Source of the DNA: Falsiroseomonas sp050563545
GTDB taxonomy: Bacteria; Pseudomonadota; Alphaproteobacteria; Acetobacterales; Acetobacteraceae
Length of the DNA: 64,000 bases
Assembly: GCF_050563545.1 (NCBI RefSeq)
Contig: NZ_JBNXUM010000030.1
Span: forward strand, 1-64,000
Reading direction: 5' to 3'
The translations under genes were made by a program, and so were the position numbers. This document shows, piece by piece, positions 17,518-26,485 of this stretch. The stretch's first letter is position 1. Each line of letters begins with the position of its first letter. The notes beneath the pieces were generated by a model. The model was not told the origin of the DNA. It saw only the letters and a program-made list of their open reading frames with translations, and ran no database searches.

Positions 17518-18726
17518 TCAGGCCGGGGCGGAGGCCGGCTGGGGCGGGGCGGGATCGCGGATCGGCATGTGGATCAGCGCGGCATAGGCGGCGGCCCCGA
17601 TCTGGATGCTCCACATCAGGTCGTAGGAGCCGGTGCGGTCCAGCACCACGCCGCCGAGCCAGGCGCCGGCGAAGCCGCCGATCTGGTGGCCGAGGAAGAC
17701 CAGCCCGAAGATGGTCGCGAGCCACCGCGTGCCGAAGTTGCGCGCCACCAGCGCGACCGTCGGTGGCACGGTGGACAGCCACAGCAGGCCCATCGCGGCG
17801 GAGAAGACCAGGATCGTCGTCGTCGTCTTCGGCGCCATCATGAAGACCGCCATCACCACGCCGCGCGCCGCGTAGATGATCACCAGCAATTCCCGCCGCC
17901 TCCAGCGCTGCGTCAGCTCGCCGGAGACCAGCGATCCCGCGACGTTGAACAGCCCGATCAGGCCCAGCGCGCCCGCGCCGACCGACACCGGCAGGCCGCA
18001 GAACACCGCGAAACCCGGCAGGTGGACGGTCAGGAAGGACAGGTGCAGGCCGCAGACGAAGAAGCCGAAGAACAGGAACCAGAAGGTGGGCGTCCGGAGC
18101 GCCCGGCGCAGCGCCGCCCCGGCGGCTTCCTCGGTGCCGCCGGCCGCCTTCCGCGGCGGCGTGTCGGCCAGCGGCAGCGCGAGCGGGATCATCAGCAGCG
18201 CCACGGCCGCCATCGCCAGGAGCGTCCACTCCCAGCCCATCCCGCCGATCCCGAAGCCCGCCGCCGGAACCACCAGGAACTGCCCGAAGGAGGTGCCCGC
18301 CGTGCCGAGGCCGACCGCCAGGCCGCGCTTGCTTTCCGGCAGCAGCCGGGTCAGCGAGGCGATGATGACAGGCATGCCGGCGGCGGAGACGGCGAAGCCC
18401 AGCACCGGCCCGGCGAAGAAGGTGAAGGCGCCGAGGCTTTCCGAGAAGGCCATGCCGAGGATGCCGATGGCGTAGAGCACCGCGCCTCCCATCAGCACCG
18501 GCCGCCCGCCGAAGCGGTCGGCCATCTGCCCGCAGATCGGCTGGAAGACGCCATTCAGGAGGACCTGCAGCGCGATGGCGAAGGCGAAGCCCGACGCCGT
18601 CCATCCATGCGCGGCCGTCATCGGTGGCAGGAACAGGCCGAAGGCGGCGCGCAGCCCCATGGCAAGCGCGGCACACATCACCGCGCAGCCCATAAGCAGC
18701 ACGGCGGATCCGGTACGGGAGGTCAT
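17518..18726 (-). CDS. MFS transporter
   Basis: A 402-aa polytopic membrane protein with about twelve hydrophobic helices. The MFS loop 2-3 signature reads GQMADRFGGRPVLMGGAVLY, and a duplicated half begins near LRTPTFWFLFFGFF. The layout resembles the monocarboxylate/oxalate-formate antiporter-like branch (an N-terminal GLFLPPMTAAHGWTASGFAFA segment). Substrate is unknown. It is the last leftward gene after the FkbM methyltransferase gene, from which it is separated by 86 bp containing a hairpin. Confidence 0.88.
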   Translation of the reverse strand: MTSRTGSAVLLMGCAVMCAALAMGLRAAFGLFLPPMTAAHGWTASGFAFAIALQVLLNGVFQPICGQMADRFGGRPVLMGGAVLYAIGILGMAFSESLGAFTFFAGPVLGFAVSAAGMPVIIASLTRLLPESKRGLAVGLGTAGTSFGQFLVVPAAGFGIGGMGWEWTLLAMAAVALLMIPLALPLADTPPRKAAGGTEEAAGAALRRALRTPTFWFLFFGFFVCGLHLSFLTVHLPGFAVFCGLPVSVGAGALGLIGLFNVAGSLVSGELTQRWRRRELLVIIYAARGVVMAVFMMAPKTTTTILVFSAAMGLLWLSTVPPTVALVARNFGTRWLATIFGLVFLGHQIGGFAGAWLGGVVLDRTGSYDLMWSIQIGAAAYAALIHMPIRDPAPPQPASAPA

Positions 18727-18786
18727 GGCCAGACCAGACCACGCGGGGTCCGCGTCCTCAACGGCGTTGTCCGCATGGCTCCTGCG

Positions 18787-18802
18787 CCGCGCCCAGGCGC
18801 GG
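18787..18802 (-). terminator. short GC hairpin after the FkbM methyltransferase gene
   Basis: CCGCGCC, two-base loop CA, GGCGCGG, lying 10 bases beyond the stop codon of the FkbM methyltransferase gene (minus strand) and before the MFS gene. No T-run follows, so termination is only possible, not shown. Confidence 0.35.
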
Positions 18803-18812
18803 GACGCATGGC

Positions 18813-19781
18813 TCAGCCGGCGAAGGGGTCCTCGCGCGCGGCCAGGATGTTTGCGAGCCCTGTCCTGCGCGCGGCGAGCTCGGCCTCGTCCGCGGGCCGG
18901 ATCCCGCCCTGCTCTTCGATGCTCCAGAAGCGGAAGCCGAGAGTCCTGAATTCCTCGATCAGCGCCGCCGGCCCGCCGCCATGGGCGGTCAGCAACTGCG
19001 GCGCGAATTCGAACATTACCCTGGCCCGCGGCGACCGCGCGAGCAGCCCGCGCATGCCGCGAACCGCGTTGGTTTCCGTCCCCTCGACATCCATCTTCAT
19101 CACGTCCACCGTCGTCGCTGGGTCGGGGAACAGGTCGTCGAGCGCGACGACCCTGCAGGCGCTGCCCTGCTTCTCGCCGCGCAGCGGATAGCCCGCCAGG
19201 GCAAGGTGACCACCGCCGCCATACTCGAAGGAGAAATGCAACTCCGTCTGGCCCTCGGCCGCGCCGACCGCCACGGGGTGCAACTGGCAGATGCCGCCGA
19301 AGCCATTCACGGCGATGGAGCGATCGAGCAGTTCGGCATAGCGCGGGTTGGGCTCGAAGGCGTGCACCTTGCCGCCATGGCCGGTCGCGACGGCGCCGAG
19401 CAGCGTGTAGACGCCATGATGCGCCCCGATGTCGAAAACCGTGTCGCCCGGCCGGATCAGCCGCTGGAACAGCTGCGTGTAGGGCGGCTCCCAGATCCCG
19501 AACATCATGACGTGGGGCGCGAGATCCCGCCCGCGCGTGTCGAGATAGATCATCAGTCGCGCGTGCAGCAGGGCGAGGACCGTGTTCTCGCCGACCGGTA
19601 CCGCCATCGAATGGTAGTGGGTGTGGGTGCGCTGGTAGAGGTAGGCGAAAATCGCCTCCTGCCGGGACGACATGCCGCGAAGCGTAACCTCCGTGGGCGA
19701 CGCCGGCCCGGCGGCGCTGATCAGCCATTCGCCAAGAGCGCGGGCCGATCGCCGCGACAGGCGGCGCAGTGTCTTCAGCAT
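18813..19781 (-). CDS. FkbM-family methyltransferase
   Basis: A 322-aa SAM-dependent O-methyltransferase of the FkbM family. The SAM loop is DTVFDIGAHHGVYTLLGA at about residue 115, followed by HAFEPNP and the family-typical DVMKMDVEGTE segment. Such enzymes methylate sugars or lipids in surface glycans and natural products. The ATG at 19781 gives MLKTLRRLSRRS; an upstream in-frame ATG (19856) would overlap the preceding gene. It is the last member of the leftward chain that starts at the inositol-phosphate synthase, 22 bases after its neighbour. Confidence 0.88.
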   Translation of the reverse strand: MLKTLRRLSRRSARALGEWLISAAGPASPTEVTLRGMSSRQEAIFAYLYQRTHTHYHSMAVPVGENTVLALLHARLMIYLDTRGRDLAPHVMMFGIWEPPYTQLFQRLIRPGDTVFDIGAHHGVYTLLGAVATGHGGKVHAFEPNPRYAELLDRSIAVNGFGGICQLHPVAVGAAEGQTELHFSFEYGGGGHLALAGYPLRGEKQGSACRVVALDDLFPDPATTVDVMKMDVEGTETNAVRGMRGLLARSPRARVMFEFAPQLLTAHGGGPAALIEEFRTLGFRFWSIEEQGGIRPADEAELAARRTGLANILAAREDPFAG

Positions 19782-19803
19782 CAGCGATCCTTGCGTAGGG
19801 TGT

Positions 19804-20913
19804 TCAGGCTGCCTTTCGGATCGCGAGACCGAAAGAGGTGCTGACCACGACGCCATGGCGCTGCCGCAGGCCGGGCGGGCCGACCTGGTCGGTCTTCACC
19901 ATCTCGTCTTCCGGGAGCAGGCCGGGATGGGTGTTGAGAGGGAGAAGGGTATGGCCCTTCTGCCGCAGGCGGGCCGCCATCGCCTCGATGTCCGGGCGCC
20001 GCAGCATGACGAGGTCCGGCATCTCCCAGGTTACGGTCTCGGAGGTCAGGTTGAAGGCGAAGCTGTGGACCGCGAGCCCGCCCGGCTTCAGCGGCGCCAG
20101 GCTCGCCTCCAGGAACTCGACCGCGGCCTGGACCGAACCCAGCCGCTCGGGCACGCCGAGTGACCAGCAGAAATCGAAGCCCGCGGGCGAGACCCGCCCG
20201 ACATCGCGGGTATCGAGCCGCATGAAGCGGACGAGCTGGTCGAAGTCGGCGATCGGGATGATCTCGGGGTAGAAGAGCTCGAGGCGCCGGTGCTCCGCCG
20301 CGCGGGCCTCGCGTTCCTGCCCGTCCGTCGCCGTGACCTGCACGCCGCGGGACGCCAGCAGCGACGCGATGCGTTCCCGCCCGCAGGCCAGGGCGAGGCC
20401 GGCGCGGCCCGGCGCGACCAGCCCCGCCGTGGCGAGGACGGAGACGATCCAGGCCTGTTCCCATTGCGAGCGGCTCGGCGCGGCGCGCAGGCCCATCGCG
20501 CCGACGATCTCCAGGAAGGCGGGGTCGGCGAACTGGGACGCCGTGCAGAGCTGGCTGACGGGATGCTCGAGCGTCGGCGGCTCGAACGTCCAGGCCAGCC
20601 CTTCCACGGTGGGCGGACGGAGCAGGAAGAGCGGCAAGGTCCAGCTCGGCTGGCCCGTCAGGACGGAATCGAAGAAGGCGTGGAACTCGGCGGTGTTGGT
20701 GAAGGCACGCCGCAGCGAATCGATGTCCGGCATCGCCTGGAAGGCCGCGAATTCCTCCTCGCTCGCCGCGGGCCTGCCCGCCAGCAGGCGGAAGCCCCAC
20801 TCCACGGCGGTGCGCTGCAGCCCGGCCTTGGCCTGCGGCCCGGGCCTGCCCTGCCCGCCGGCCCGCTCCGTGCCCCTCGGCCCGGGGACCGGGCGGCCCA
20901 CCACTTCGCGCAT
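19804..20913 (-). CDS. methyltransferase-like protein of a glycan cluster
   Basis: A protein of about 369 aa. The N-terminal 130 residues look like a helical domain (VEWGFRLLAGRPAASEEEF... AFTNTAEFHAFFDSVL) as seen in some polysaccharide-cluster proteins. A Rossmann-like half follows with LACGRERIASLLASRGVQVTATD, a typical SAM-binding first strand/loop and acidic end of strand two, and SLKPGG-like APLKPGGLAVHSF near the end. The start is uncertain: ATG 20913 fits the gap after the upstream gene, while ATG 21024 would overlap it. Likely a methyltransferase acting on the cluster's glycan; substrate unknown. Confidence 0.65.
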   Translation of the reverse strand: MREVVGRPVPGPRGTERAGGQGRPGPQAKAGLQRTAVEWGFRLLAGRPAASEEEFAAFQAMPDIDSLRRAFTNTAEFHAFFDSVLTGQPSWTLPLFLLRPPTVEGLAWTFEPPTLEHPVSQLCTASQFADPAFLEIVGAMGLRAAPSRSQWEQAWIVSVLATAGLVAPGRAGLALACGRERIASLLASRGVQVTATDGQEREARAAEHRRLELFYPEIIPIADFDQLVRFMRLDTRDVGRVSPAGFDFCWSLGVPERLGSVQAAVEFLEASLAPLKPGGLAVHSFAFNLTSETVTWEMPDLVMLRRPDIEAMAARLRQKGHTLLPLNTHPGLLPEDEMVKTDQVGPPGLRQRHGVVVSTSFGLAIRKAA

Positions 20914-20965
20914 CTCGTCCCGCAACCTCGTTCGCGCCGCGGCAGCAGCGCCCTGCAGCCTTCGA

Positions 20966-21817
20966 TCACAGGGGGAAGGCGTCAGCAAGCCTAGCGGATC
21001 GGCGTAAACGGAATGCGACGCCATCCCAGAGGGCAAGCGGCCGCGTCCCGGCCTCCAGGGACTCGAGCCCCGGCGCATCCGGCGGGGCGGCAGGACCGTA
21101 GCTCCAGTTCAGGATGACGAGGTGCCCGCCCGTCCGCAGCACCCGCGCCGCCTCGGCCAGCATGCCGGCGGCAACCGCTGGCCCGGCCTGCACGAGATAG
21201 GGGAAGACGTCCACCGCCAGGACGAGGTCGAAGCCGGCTTCCGGCAACCCCACGAGGTCGCGGCCGGAGCAGGTGGCGAAGGCGAGATTGCCCCGACCCG
21301 CGTGCCGCACCCGGGCCTCGGCCACCATGCCCGCCGAGATGTCGAGGCCGAGCACGCACGCCGCCTCCTCCGCGAGTGCCGCCCCGACCCGCCCGATCCC
21401 GCAGCCGAGGTCGAGCACCCGCGGGCGGCCGGCGAGCAGGCCGAGGCCGCGCAGCCAGGCCACGAGTTCCGCCGTCGCCGCCTCCAGCGTGGCGGCGTCG
21501 CCGAGCGAATAGGCGGCGACCGCGGCTTCCGGGCTGGCCGCGACCAGGCGGTCGAACATGGCACGCGTGGCCTCGATGCCGGTGCCCGGCGCGTGGTCGG
21601 CGCCGAGCGTGCGGAGAGCCTCGAGCCGCATGAGACCCGGTCCCTGTCGCGCGGCGAGCGCGGCCAGAGCGGGATCGTCCCGCACCAGCGCGGGGATCGC
21701 CGCGGCCGGCACGCCGCCGAGCACCAGGCGCATCAGCGCGACCTCGGCCGAGAGCTGACCGGCGCGGTGGCCGGCCAGCACCGCCTCGCTCAGATCGCGC
21801 TGCGGCCCGACGGCCAT
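20966..21817 (-). CDS. class I SAM-dependent methyltransferase
   Basis: A 283-aa protein. The first ~130 residues are alpha-helical and Ala/Leu-rich; the methyltransferase domain starts at RVLDLGCGIGRVGAALAE and continues with VLGLDISAGMVAEAR and the post-motif VLRTGGHLVIL. Its start overlaps the end of deoB by 28 bases, and the next gene follows after about 50 bases, so it is in the leftward chain. Probably methylates a small molecule or glycan; no closer assignment is possible. Confidence 0.82.
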   Translation of the reverse strand: MAVGPQRDLSEAVLAGHRAGQLSAEVALMRLVLGGVPAAAIPALVRDDPALAALAARQGPGLMRLEALRTLGADHAPGTGIEATRAMFDRLVAASPEAAVAAYSLGDAATLEAATAELVAWLRGLGLLAGRPRVLDLGCGIGRVGAALAEEAACVLGLDISAGMVAEARVRHAGRGNLAFATCSGRDLVGLPEAGFDLVLAVDVFPYLVQAGPAVAAGMLAEAARVLRTGGHLVILNWSYGPAAPPDAPGLESLEAGTRPLALWDGVAFRLRRSARLADAFPL

Positions 21818-22905
21818 GGCACGCCGAGATGCCGGGCGATGGTAGCCGCGACGTCGCCGAAGCCGTCCCGCGTGCCGAGCGGCCCGGCGCGGCCGCGGTG
21901 GAGGATCAGTAGCGGCACCTCCTCCCGCGTGTGGTCAGTGCCGGGATGGGTGGGATCGCAGCCATGGTCGGCGGTGACGATCAGCAGGTCGTCCGGGGCG
22001 ACCCGCGGGATGAAGCTCGCAAGCCAGGCGTCGAAGTCGGCCAGCGCCTGCGCGAAGCCCGCGACGTCGCGCCGGTGGCCGAACACCGTGTCGAAGTCCA
22101 GCAGGTTGACGAAGACGAGCCCGTCGCGCGTGTCGCGCCAGATCGCGTCCGTGCGGCCCATTCCGTCGGCGTTGTCGGCCGTGGGATGCGACGCCGCGAT
22201 GCCTTGCCCCGCGAAGAGGTCGGCCACCTTGCCGACGGAGATCACCGGCAGGCCCGATTCCGCGATCGCATCCAGCACGCTGCGCGGCGGCGCCATCGAA
22301 TAGTCGTGCCGCCGCGGCGTGCGGCGGAAGGCGCCGGGGCCGCCGGCGAAGGGGCGAGCGATGACGCGGCCGATGCGGTGCGCATCGGCATGGCGCCGCG
22401 CGACCTCGCAGATCGCGTAGAGGCGGTCCACCGGGATGATGTCCTCATGCGCCGCGATCTGCAGGACGGAATCGGCCGAGGTGTAGAGGATCGGCCTGCC
22501 GGTCCGCAGATGCTCCTCGCCGAGTTCCTCGATGATGGCGGTGCCGCTGGCGGGCCGGTTGCCGATGAAGCGGATGCCGGCCTCGGATTCGATGGCGGCG
22601 ACGAGGTCGCCGGGGAACCGGTCGAAGACGGCGAAGGGCTGGTCGAGCTCGATGCCCGCGATTTCCCAATGGCCGGTGGTGCTGTCCTTGCCGGCGGAGC
22701 GTTCGCGCATGCGGCCATGCAGCGCGGCCGCCGGCGCATCAAGCCCCCGAAGACGGTCGAGGCCGAGCGCGCCCAGCGTCGGCAGCGCGACGCCGGTCGC
22801 GCGGAGCACATGGCCCAGCGTGTCGGATCCGGCATCACCATAGGCGTCCGCATCGGGCGCCGCGCCGATGCCGACGCCGTCCAGCACGATCAGCAGCGCG
22901 CGCAT
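21790..22905 (-). CDS. deoB: phosphopentomutase
   Basis: A 371-aa enzyme of the alkaline-phosphatase superfamily that interconverts (deoxy)ribose 1- and 5-phosphate. Metal-binding segments LIVLDGVGIGAAPDA, KDSTTGHWE and TADHGCDPTHPGTDHTRE are intact, and length is close to the usual ~390. It overlaps both neighbours (16 bases with the acyltransferase gene, 28 with the methyltransferase gene), so it is co-translated with glycan-cluster genes rather than with nucleoside-salvage genes, which is unusual. Confidence 0.95.
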   Translation of the reverse strand: MRALLIVLDGVGIGAAPDADAYGDAGSDTLGHVLRATGVALPTLGALGLDRLRGLDAPAAALHGRMRERSAGKDSTTGHWEIAGIELDQPFAVFDRFPGDLVAAIESEAGIRFIGNRPASGTAIIEELGEEHLRTGRPILYTSADSVLQIAAHEDIIPVDRLYAICEVARRHADAHRIGRVIARPFAGGPGAFRRTPRRHDYSMAPPRSVLDAIAESGLPVISVGKVADLFAGQGIAASHPTADNADGMGRTDAIWRDTRDGLVFVNLLDFDTVFGHRRDVAGFAQALADFDAWLASFIPRVAPDDLLIVTADHGCDPTHPGTDHTREEVPLLILHRGRAGPLGTRDGFGDVAATIARHLGVPWPSGRSAI

Positions 22906-23888
22906 GCGGCCTCCGGCGGGATCAGCACGCGTCGGAAGGTAGGCGCATTGGCCGCGCCCCAGAAGCTCTTGTAGCGTTCCTGACCGCGCAGGAAGTCGAC
23001 CGCTGCGAAGCCGTCCGCGATTCCTCGCTCGACAGCCTCGCCGACCAGCAGCAGGCCGGGCGACAGGCGTTCAAGCGCGGGGTCGAAGCCCTGGAGATAG
23101 AGATACAGCGTCCGCCGCACGCGGCCCGGCGGATCGGCTAGCGCATGGATGACGCCGACGATGCGGCCGTCCAGCCGAAGCGCGAACAGCCGCAGCAGGC
23201 CGGCCTGCAACAGCGCCGGCGCGGCGTCGCGATGCCAGGCCTCGACGCGGGGATCGGCGAGCACGCCGGCTTCCCCGCGTGTCGCCCAGCGCGCCGCGTG
23301 CAGGTGGAACAGCGCATCCAGGATCCCGGTGAGCGTCGCTGCCGTCGCTTCCTCGAAACTGGCGCCGGCTTCCGCCGCGCGGCGACGCGCGGTGCGGAGA
23401 TCGCGCAGCGTCTTGGCCGAGACACGCTCGCCCAGCAGGTCGAAGCGCGCGGGCAGTGCGAGCACGGGGCAGGGCTCCGCCGGCTCGGTCGCGTCCCGCC
23501 AGCCCGGCGGCGCCTTGCCCGACAGGAGCGGCGAGGCCGGGCGGAGCTGCGGCCAATCCGCGCGGTCAAACCCGTCGTGGCGATGCGCCAGGAAGGCGGC
23601 CATCGCGGGCTCCGCGAAGCCGGGCTCGGCCAGCGCATCGAGGTAGTCGCTGGTCCCGATGCCGAGAGGCAGCAGGCCGCGCCGATGGACATAGAGCGGC
23701 AGCAGCGCGCGCAAATGCTCGCCGTCACGCAGCGCCAGCAGCCGCAGATCGCCCTCGTCGAAATGGCGCCACCACGGGATCAGCCAGGCCGGGTGCTGGA
23801 AGGGCGTCGCGTCGGGCGCCCGCGACCAGAGCGCCGCCCAATCCGACGCGACCGCCTCGGGCGTCGTCGCCTCAAGCCGGTACGGCAT
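22890..23888 (-). CDS. GNAT-fold (BioF2-like) acyltransferase
   Basis: A 332-aa protein of the BioF2/CelD-like acetyltransferase group, which carries two tandem GNAT-like folds. Recognisable parts are the N-terminal FQHPAWLIPWWRHF (typical for CelD-like proteins), a middle helix with SAKTLRDLRTARRRAAE, and the C-terminal block YLYLQGFDPALERLSPGLLL followed by FLRGQERYKSFWGA. Family members N-acylate amino sugars or tRNA-linked peptides. With the PIG-L deacetylase two genes upstream, it could re-acylate the exposed amine; that step is inference. It overlaps the GT4 gene by 17 bases. Confidence 0.8.
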   Translation of the reverse strand: MPYRLEATTPEAVASDWAALWSRAPDATPFQHPAWLIPWWRHFDEGDLRLLALRDGEHLRALLPLYVHRRGLLPLGIGTSDYLDALAEPGFAEPAMAAFLAHRHDGFDRADWPQLRPASPLLSGKAPPGWRDATEPAEPCPVLALPARFDLLGERVSAKTLRDLRTARRRAAEAGASFEEATAATLTGILDALFHLHAARWATRGEAGVLADPRVEAWHRDAAPALLQAGLLRLFALRLDGRIVGVIHALADPPGRVRRTLYLYLQGFDPALERLSPGLLLVGEAVERGIADGFAAVDFLRGQERYKSFWGAANAPTFRRVLIPPEAACARC

Positions 23889-24921
23889 GGCGCACCGCGA
23901 GACGCCGGTAGAGCGACAGGTAGCGGCCCGCCATGACGCGGTCGCTGAAACGGGCCCGCGCCGCGGCGCGGCAGGCCTCGGGGTCGAGCCGCGCGGCGGC
24001 GCGCATCGCCTCGGCCATCTCCGCGACGTCGCGCACCAGGAAGCCGGTCACGCCGTCCTCGACGATCTCCGGCAGCGCGCCGGAGGGGAAGGCGACAACC
24101 GGGGTTCCGCAGGCGAGTGCCTCCATCGCGACGAGCGAACTCGTCTCCGGCGCCAGGCTCGCGGAGACCAGGCAGCGCGCGGCCGACAGCAGCCGCCGCT
24201 TGCGCGCGAAGCCGACGGGGCCGAGGAAGCCGTGCGCGCCGTCGAGACGCGGCAGCACCTGGCGACGCCAGTAATCCTGGTGCGCGGGATAGCCGAAGAC
24301 CTCGCCGCCGAGCAGCACGCTCATGCCGGCGCGCGTCCCTGCCTCCAGCGCTTGGTGCTGATTCTTCTCCGCGCAGATGCGCCCGAGGCAGAGCGCGAAG
24401 TCGCGCTTCGACACGCGCGATCGCAGCGCCTCCACCGGCACGCCGTTCGGGATCGGCGGGAGCAGCGCGGGGCAGGGTGGGCAGGCCGAGTGCTGGCTCG
24501 AGGAGACGGGGTGCAGCCAGGTCTCGGGCCGCGTCAGGCGCCAGGTCTGTGGCGGATACCAGGATGGCGGCAGATGCAGCGTGACCAGCGCCGGAACACC
24601 CGGCGCCGGCAGGTAGTCCATGGCGTCCACGCCATGCAGGTGCACGAGGTCGGGCCGGATGCGCGCGATGGTAGCCGCCATCGCGCGGCGCAGCGCGGCA
24701 TGCACCGCCTCCCGCGCGGTGTCGGTGATTTCGCCGGCGATACGCGGCAGCGCGACCAGCTCGCCCGCGGTGACGGAGCCGTCGCAGGCGATGACCGTGC
24801 TGCGATAGCCCTGCGCCACCAGCGCGGCATCGAGGCGCGTCAGCACCTGCTCCGCGCCACCCACCGCGTCTGGGCCGACCGGGGCGAAGGGAAAGGCGAC
24901 GAGGACGATGCTCAACGCCAT
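23872..24921 (-). CDS. GT4-family glycosyltransferase
   Basis: A 349-aa GT-B glycosyltransferase. The N-terminal half starts with the donor-fold motif AFPFAPVGPDAVGGAEQVLTR (Gly-Gly-Ala-Glu of GT4 enzymes) and VHLHGVDAMDYLP; the C-terminal half has the nucleotide-sugar site LAPETSSLVAMEALACGTPVVAF with the conserved E-x7-E and ends in ARFSDRVMAGRYLSLYRR. It probably adds a sugar from an NDP-donor to the cluster's acceptor. It is translationally coupled to the PIG-L gene (10-base overlap) and the acyltransferase gene, a GT4/PIG-L pairing known from mycothiol, bacillithiol and GPI-anchor pathways. Confidence 0.9.
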   Translation of the reverse strand: MALSIVLVAFPFAPVGPDAVGGAEQVLTRLDAALVAQGYRSTVIACDGSVTAGELVALPRIAGEITDTAREAVHAALRRAMAATIARIRPDLVHLHGVDAMDYLPAPGVPALVTLHLPPSWYPPQTWRLTRPETWLHPVSSSQHSACPPCPALLPPIPNGVPVEALRSRVSKRDFALCLGRICAEKNQHQALEAGTRAGMSVLLGGEVFGYPAHQDYWRRQVLPRLDGAHGFLGPVGFARKRRLLSAARCLVSASLAPETSSLVAMEALACGTPVVAFPSGALPEIVEDGVTGFLVRDVAEMAEAMRAAARLDPEACRAAARARFSDRVMAGRYLSLYRRLAVRHAVPA

Positions 24922-25709
24922 GGCATGGGCCCCAGTCCCTGCTGGGCGGCGGCCGCGAGGGCGCGGAACATCGCGCCGTCCATGTTCCAGTCATGTCCTT
25001 CGTAGAACAGCGTGCCGGGATGCGGCGGCTGCGCGAAATCCGCTTCGGGCGCCGGGCGCAGCCACTCCGTGCGCAGCGGGAATGCGGACAGCACCGCGCG
25101 CTGCGTGGCGTAGGCGTCGAGCATGCGCCGCTTCGCCGCCTCCTCCTGCCCCAGGGGAAAGGCGAAGGCGCGCTCCTCCGGCGGCAGGAAGCGCCCGGCT
25201 TCCAGGCCGCGCGGTCCGGCGTGGTAGCCGGTCATCTCGGCCAGCGGCGGCGGCGAGCGCAGGGCGCGAAGCGCCGCGCGCACGGCGAAGGCGACCGCGT
25301 CGTGGTCGGGATGGCCGCCTTCATAGGCGTGGGTGACGACGATGTCCGGGCGCAGCGCGTGGATCGCCTCGGTCAGGCGATGCGCGACGGGCACGAGATG
25401 CAGCGTGGTTTGCTGATCGGCAATGCCGAGCGTGAGGACGCGCTCTTCAGGAATGCCCGCGATCGCCAGCGCCGCCAGCGCTTCCCGCCGCCGCGCCAAC
25501 GCGTAGTCCTCGACCGAGGCGAAGCCGTGCCGGGCCGCGTCGCGGCCGTCCCGCGGTGCGCCATCCGTCACGTGCAGCACCGCCGAGTCCGGATTGCGGC
25601 ACAGCAGCGCGCCGAGGCCGATCGTCTCGTCGTCGGGGTGCGCGGCGATCACGAGCAGCCGCGCCGTGCCGCCCGCGGCGATCCCGGCCAGGATCGCCTC
25701 CGCGCTCAT
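24912..25709 (-). CDS. PIG-L family N-acetyl-sugar deacetylase
   Basis: A 265-aa zinc-dependent deacetylase of the PIG-L/MshB/LmbE family. The metal motif VIAAHPDDETIGLGALL (H, D, D) is at about residues 20-36 and the second histidine cluster is GGHPDHDAVAFAVRAAL. Family members remove acetyl from N-acetylglucosaminyl-inositol (MshB), -malate (BshB) or phosphatidylinositol (PIG-L). Start ATG overlaps the nucleotidyltransferase stop (ATGA). In this cluster with an inositol-phosphate synthase and a GT4 enzyme, a GlcNAc-inositol-type substrate is a reasonable inference. Confidence 0.92.
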   Translation of the reverse strand: MSAEAILAGIAAGGTARLLVIAAHPDDETIGLGALLCRNPDSAVLHVTDGAPRDGRDAARHGFASVEDYALARRREALAALAIAGIPEERVLTLGIADQQTTLHLVPVAHRLTEAIHALRPDIVVTHAYEGGHPDHDAVAFAVRAALRALRSPPPLAEMTGYHAGPRGLEAGRFLPPEERAFAFPLGQEEAAKRRMLDAYATQRAVLSAFPLRTEWLRPAPEADFAQPPHPGTLFYEGHDWNMDGAMFRALAAAAQQGLGPMPWR

Positions 25710-26482
25710 GCCCGGCGGCCCTGCAGCGCGCGGAAGGGCAGGACGGAAGCCTGCTCCTCCGGCCCGGCGCCGAGCAGCGCGGCGGCTTCGCGCCAGCCAT
25801 GCATGGTGCCGACATCCACATAGGTCGTGCCGGCACGCAGGCCGACGGCATGATTGCCGCGCGCGAGCCAGGCGTTGACGAGCGTGCCGATGAACTCGTC
25901 GCCGCGGCCGGCATCCTGCCAGAGCGCGTGCAGGTCGTGCAGCACGTTGCCCGGCATGCGGAAGGCACCCCAGACCCAGTTGGACCGCGCGCCTTGCTGC
26001 TTGACCTGGATCTCCTGCACGCGGCCTGCCTCGTCCGTCACGACGGCGTCGAAGAATTCCGGCCGTGCGACAGGGAACAGCAGGAAGGACAGACGCCCCG
26101 GCGGCAGCAGCGCCAGGCCCTCGCGCGGGAACCAGATGGTGTCGGGCAGGCCGACCGCGACCTCCTCCTCCTCGCTGATAAAGGGGGCGGCGGCGAAGAT
26201 GGCGTCGCAGAGCCCGCGCGGTTCGGCCTGCACGACGTAGCAGATCCGCGCGCCGCCAATGCGCGCACCGTAGTAGTTGACGATGTCGCTCTTGCCCGGC
26301 GAGATCACCATGCAGATCCGGTCCACGCCGGCTTCCAGCATGCGCTCGATCAGGTGCTCGCTGACGGCGCGCGGTCGTTCGACGCCGTTCTCCAGCCGGC
26401 TGCCGACCGGCAGCAATTCCTTGGAGAAGGCGAGGGGCTGGATGCGGCTGCCGAGGCCCGCGGCGGGGATGATGCCCCACAT
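25706..26482 (-). CDS. sugar-phosphate nucleotidyltransferase
   Basis: A 258-aa NTP-transferase related to glucose-1-phosphate thymidylyl/uridylyl/cytidylyl transferases. The NTP-binding loop reads IIPAAGLGSRIQPLAFSKEL, a variant of GGxGTRLxPLTxxxPK in which the usual T is S and PK is SKE; further on are GLPDTIWFP and the C-terminal GTTYVDVGTMHGW with the metal aspartate. It likely makes an activated sugar donor for the glycosyltransferases beside it. It lies three bases after the CgeB-like gene and overlaps the PIG-L gene. Confidence 0.85.
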   Translation of the reverse strand: MWGIIPAAGLGSRIQPLAFSKELLPVGSRLENGVERPRAVSEHLIERMLEAGVDRICMVISPGKSDIVNYYGARIGGARICYVVQAEPRGLCDAIFAAAPFISEEEEVAVGLPDTIWFPREGLALLPPGRLSFLLFPVARPEFFDAVVTDEAGRVQEIQVKQQGARSNWVWGAFRMPGNVLHDLHALWQDAGRGDEFIGTLVNAWLARGNHAVGLRAGTTYVDVGTMHGWREAAALLGAGPEEQASVLPFRALQGRRA

Positions 26483-26485
26483 CGC

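Noticed and set aside
17464..19191. Long plus-strand frame opposite the MFS and FkbM genes
   Set aside because: Low-complexity charged sequence, no ribosome binding site, and antisense to two recognisable genes.
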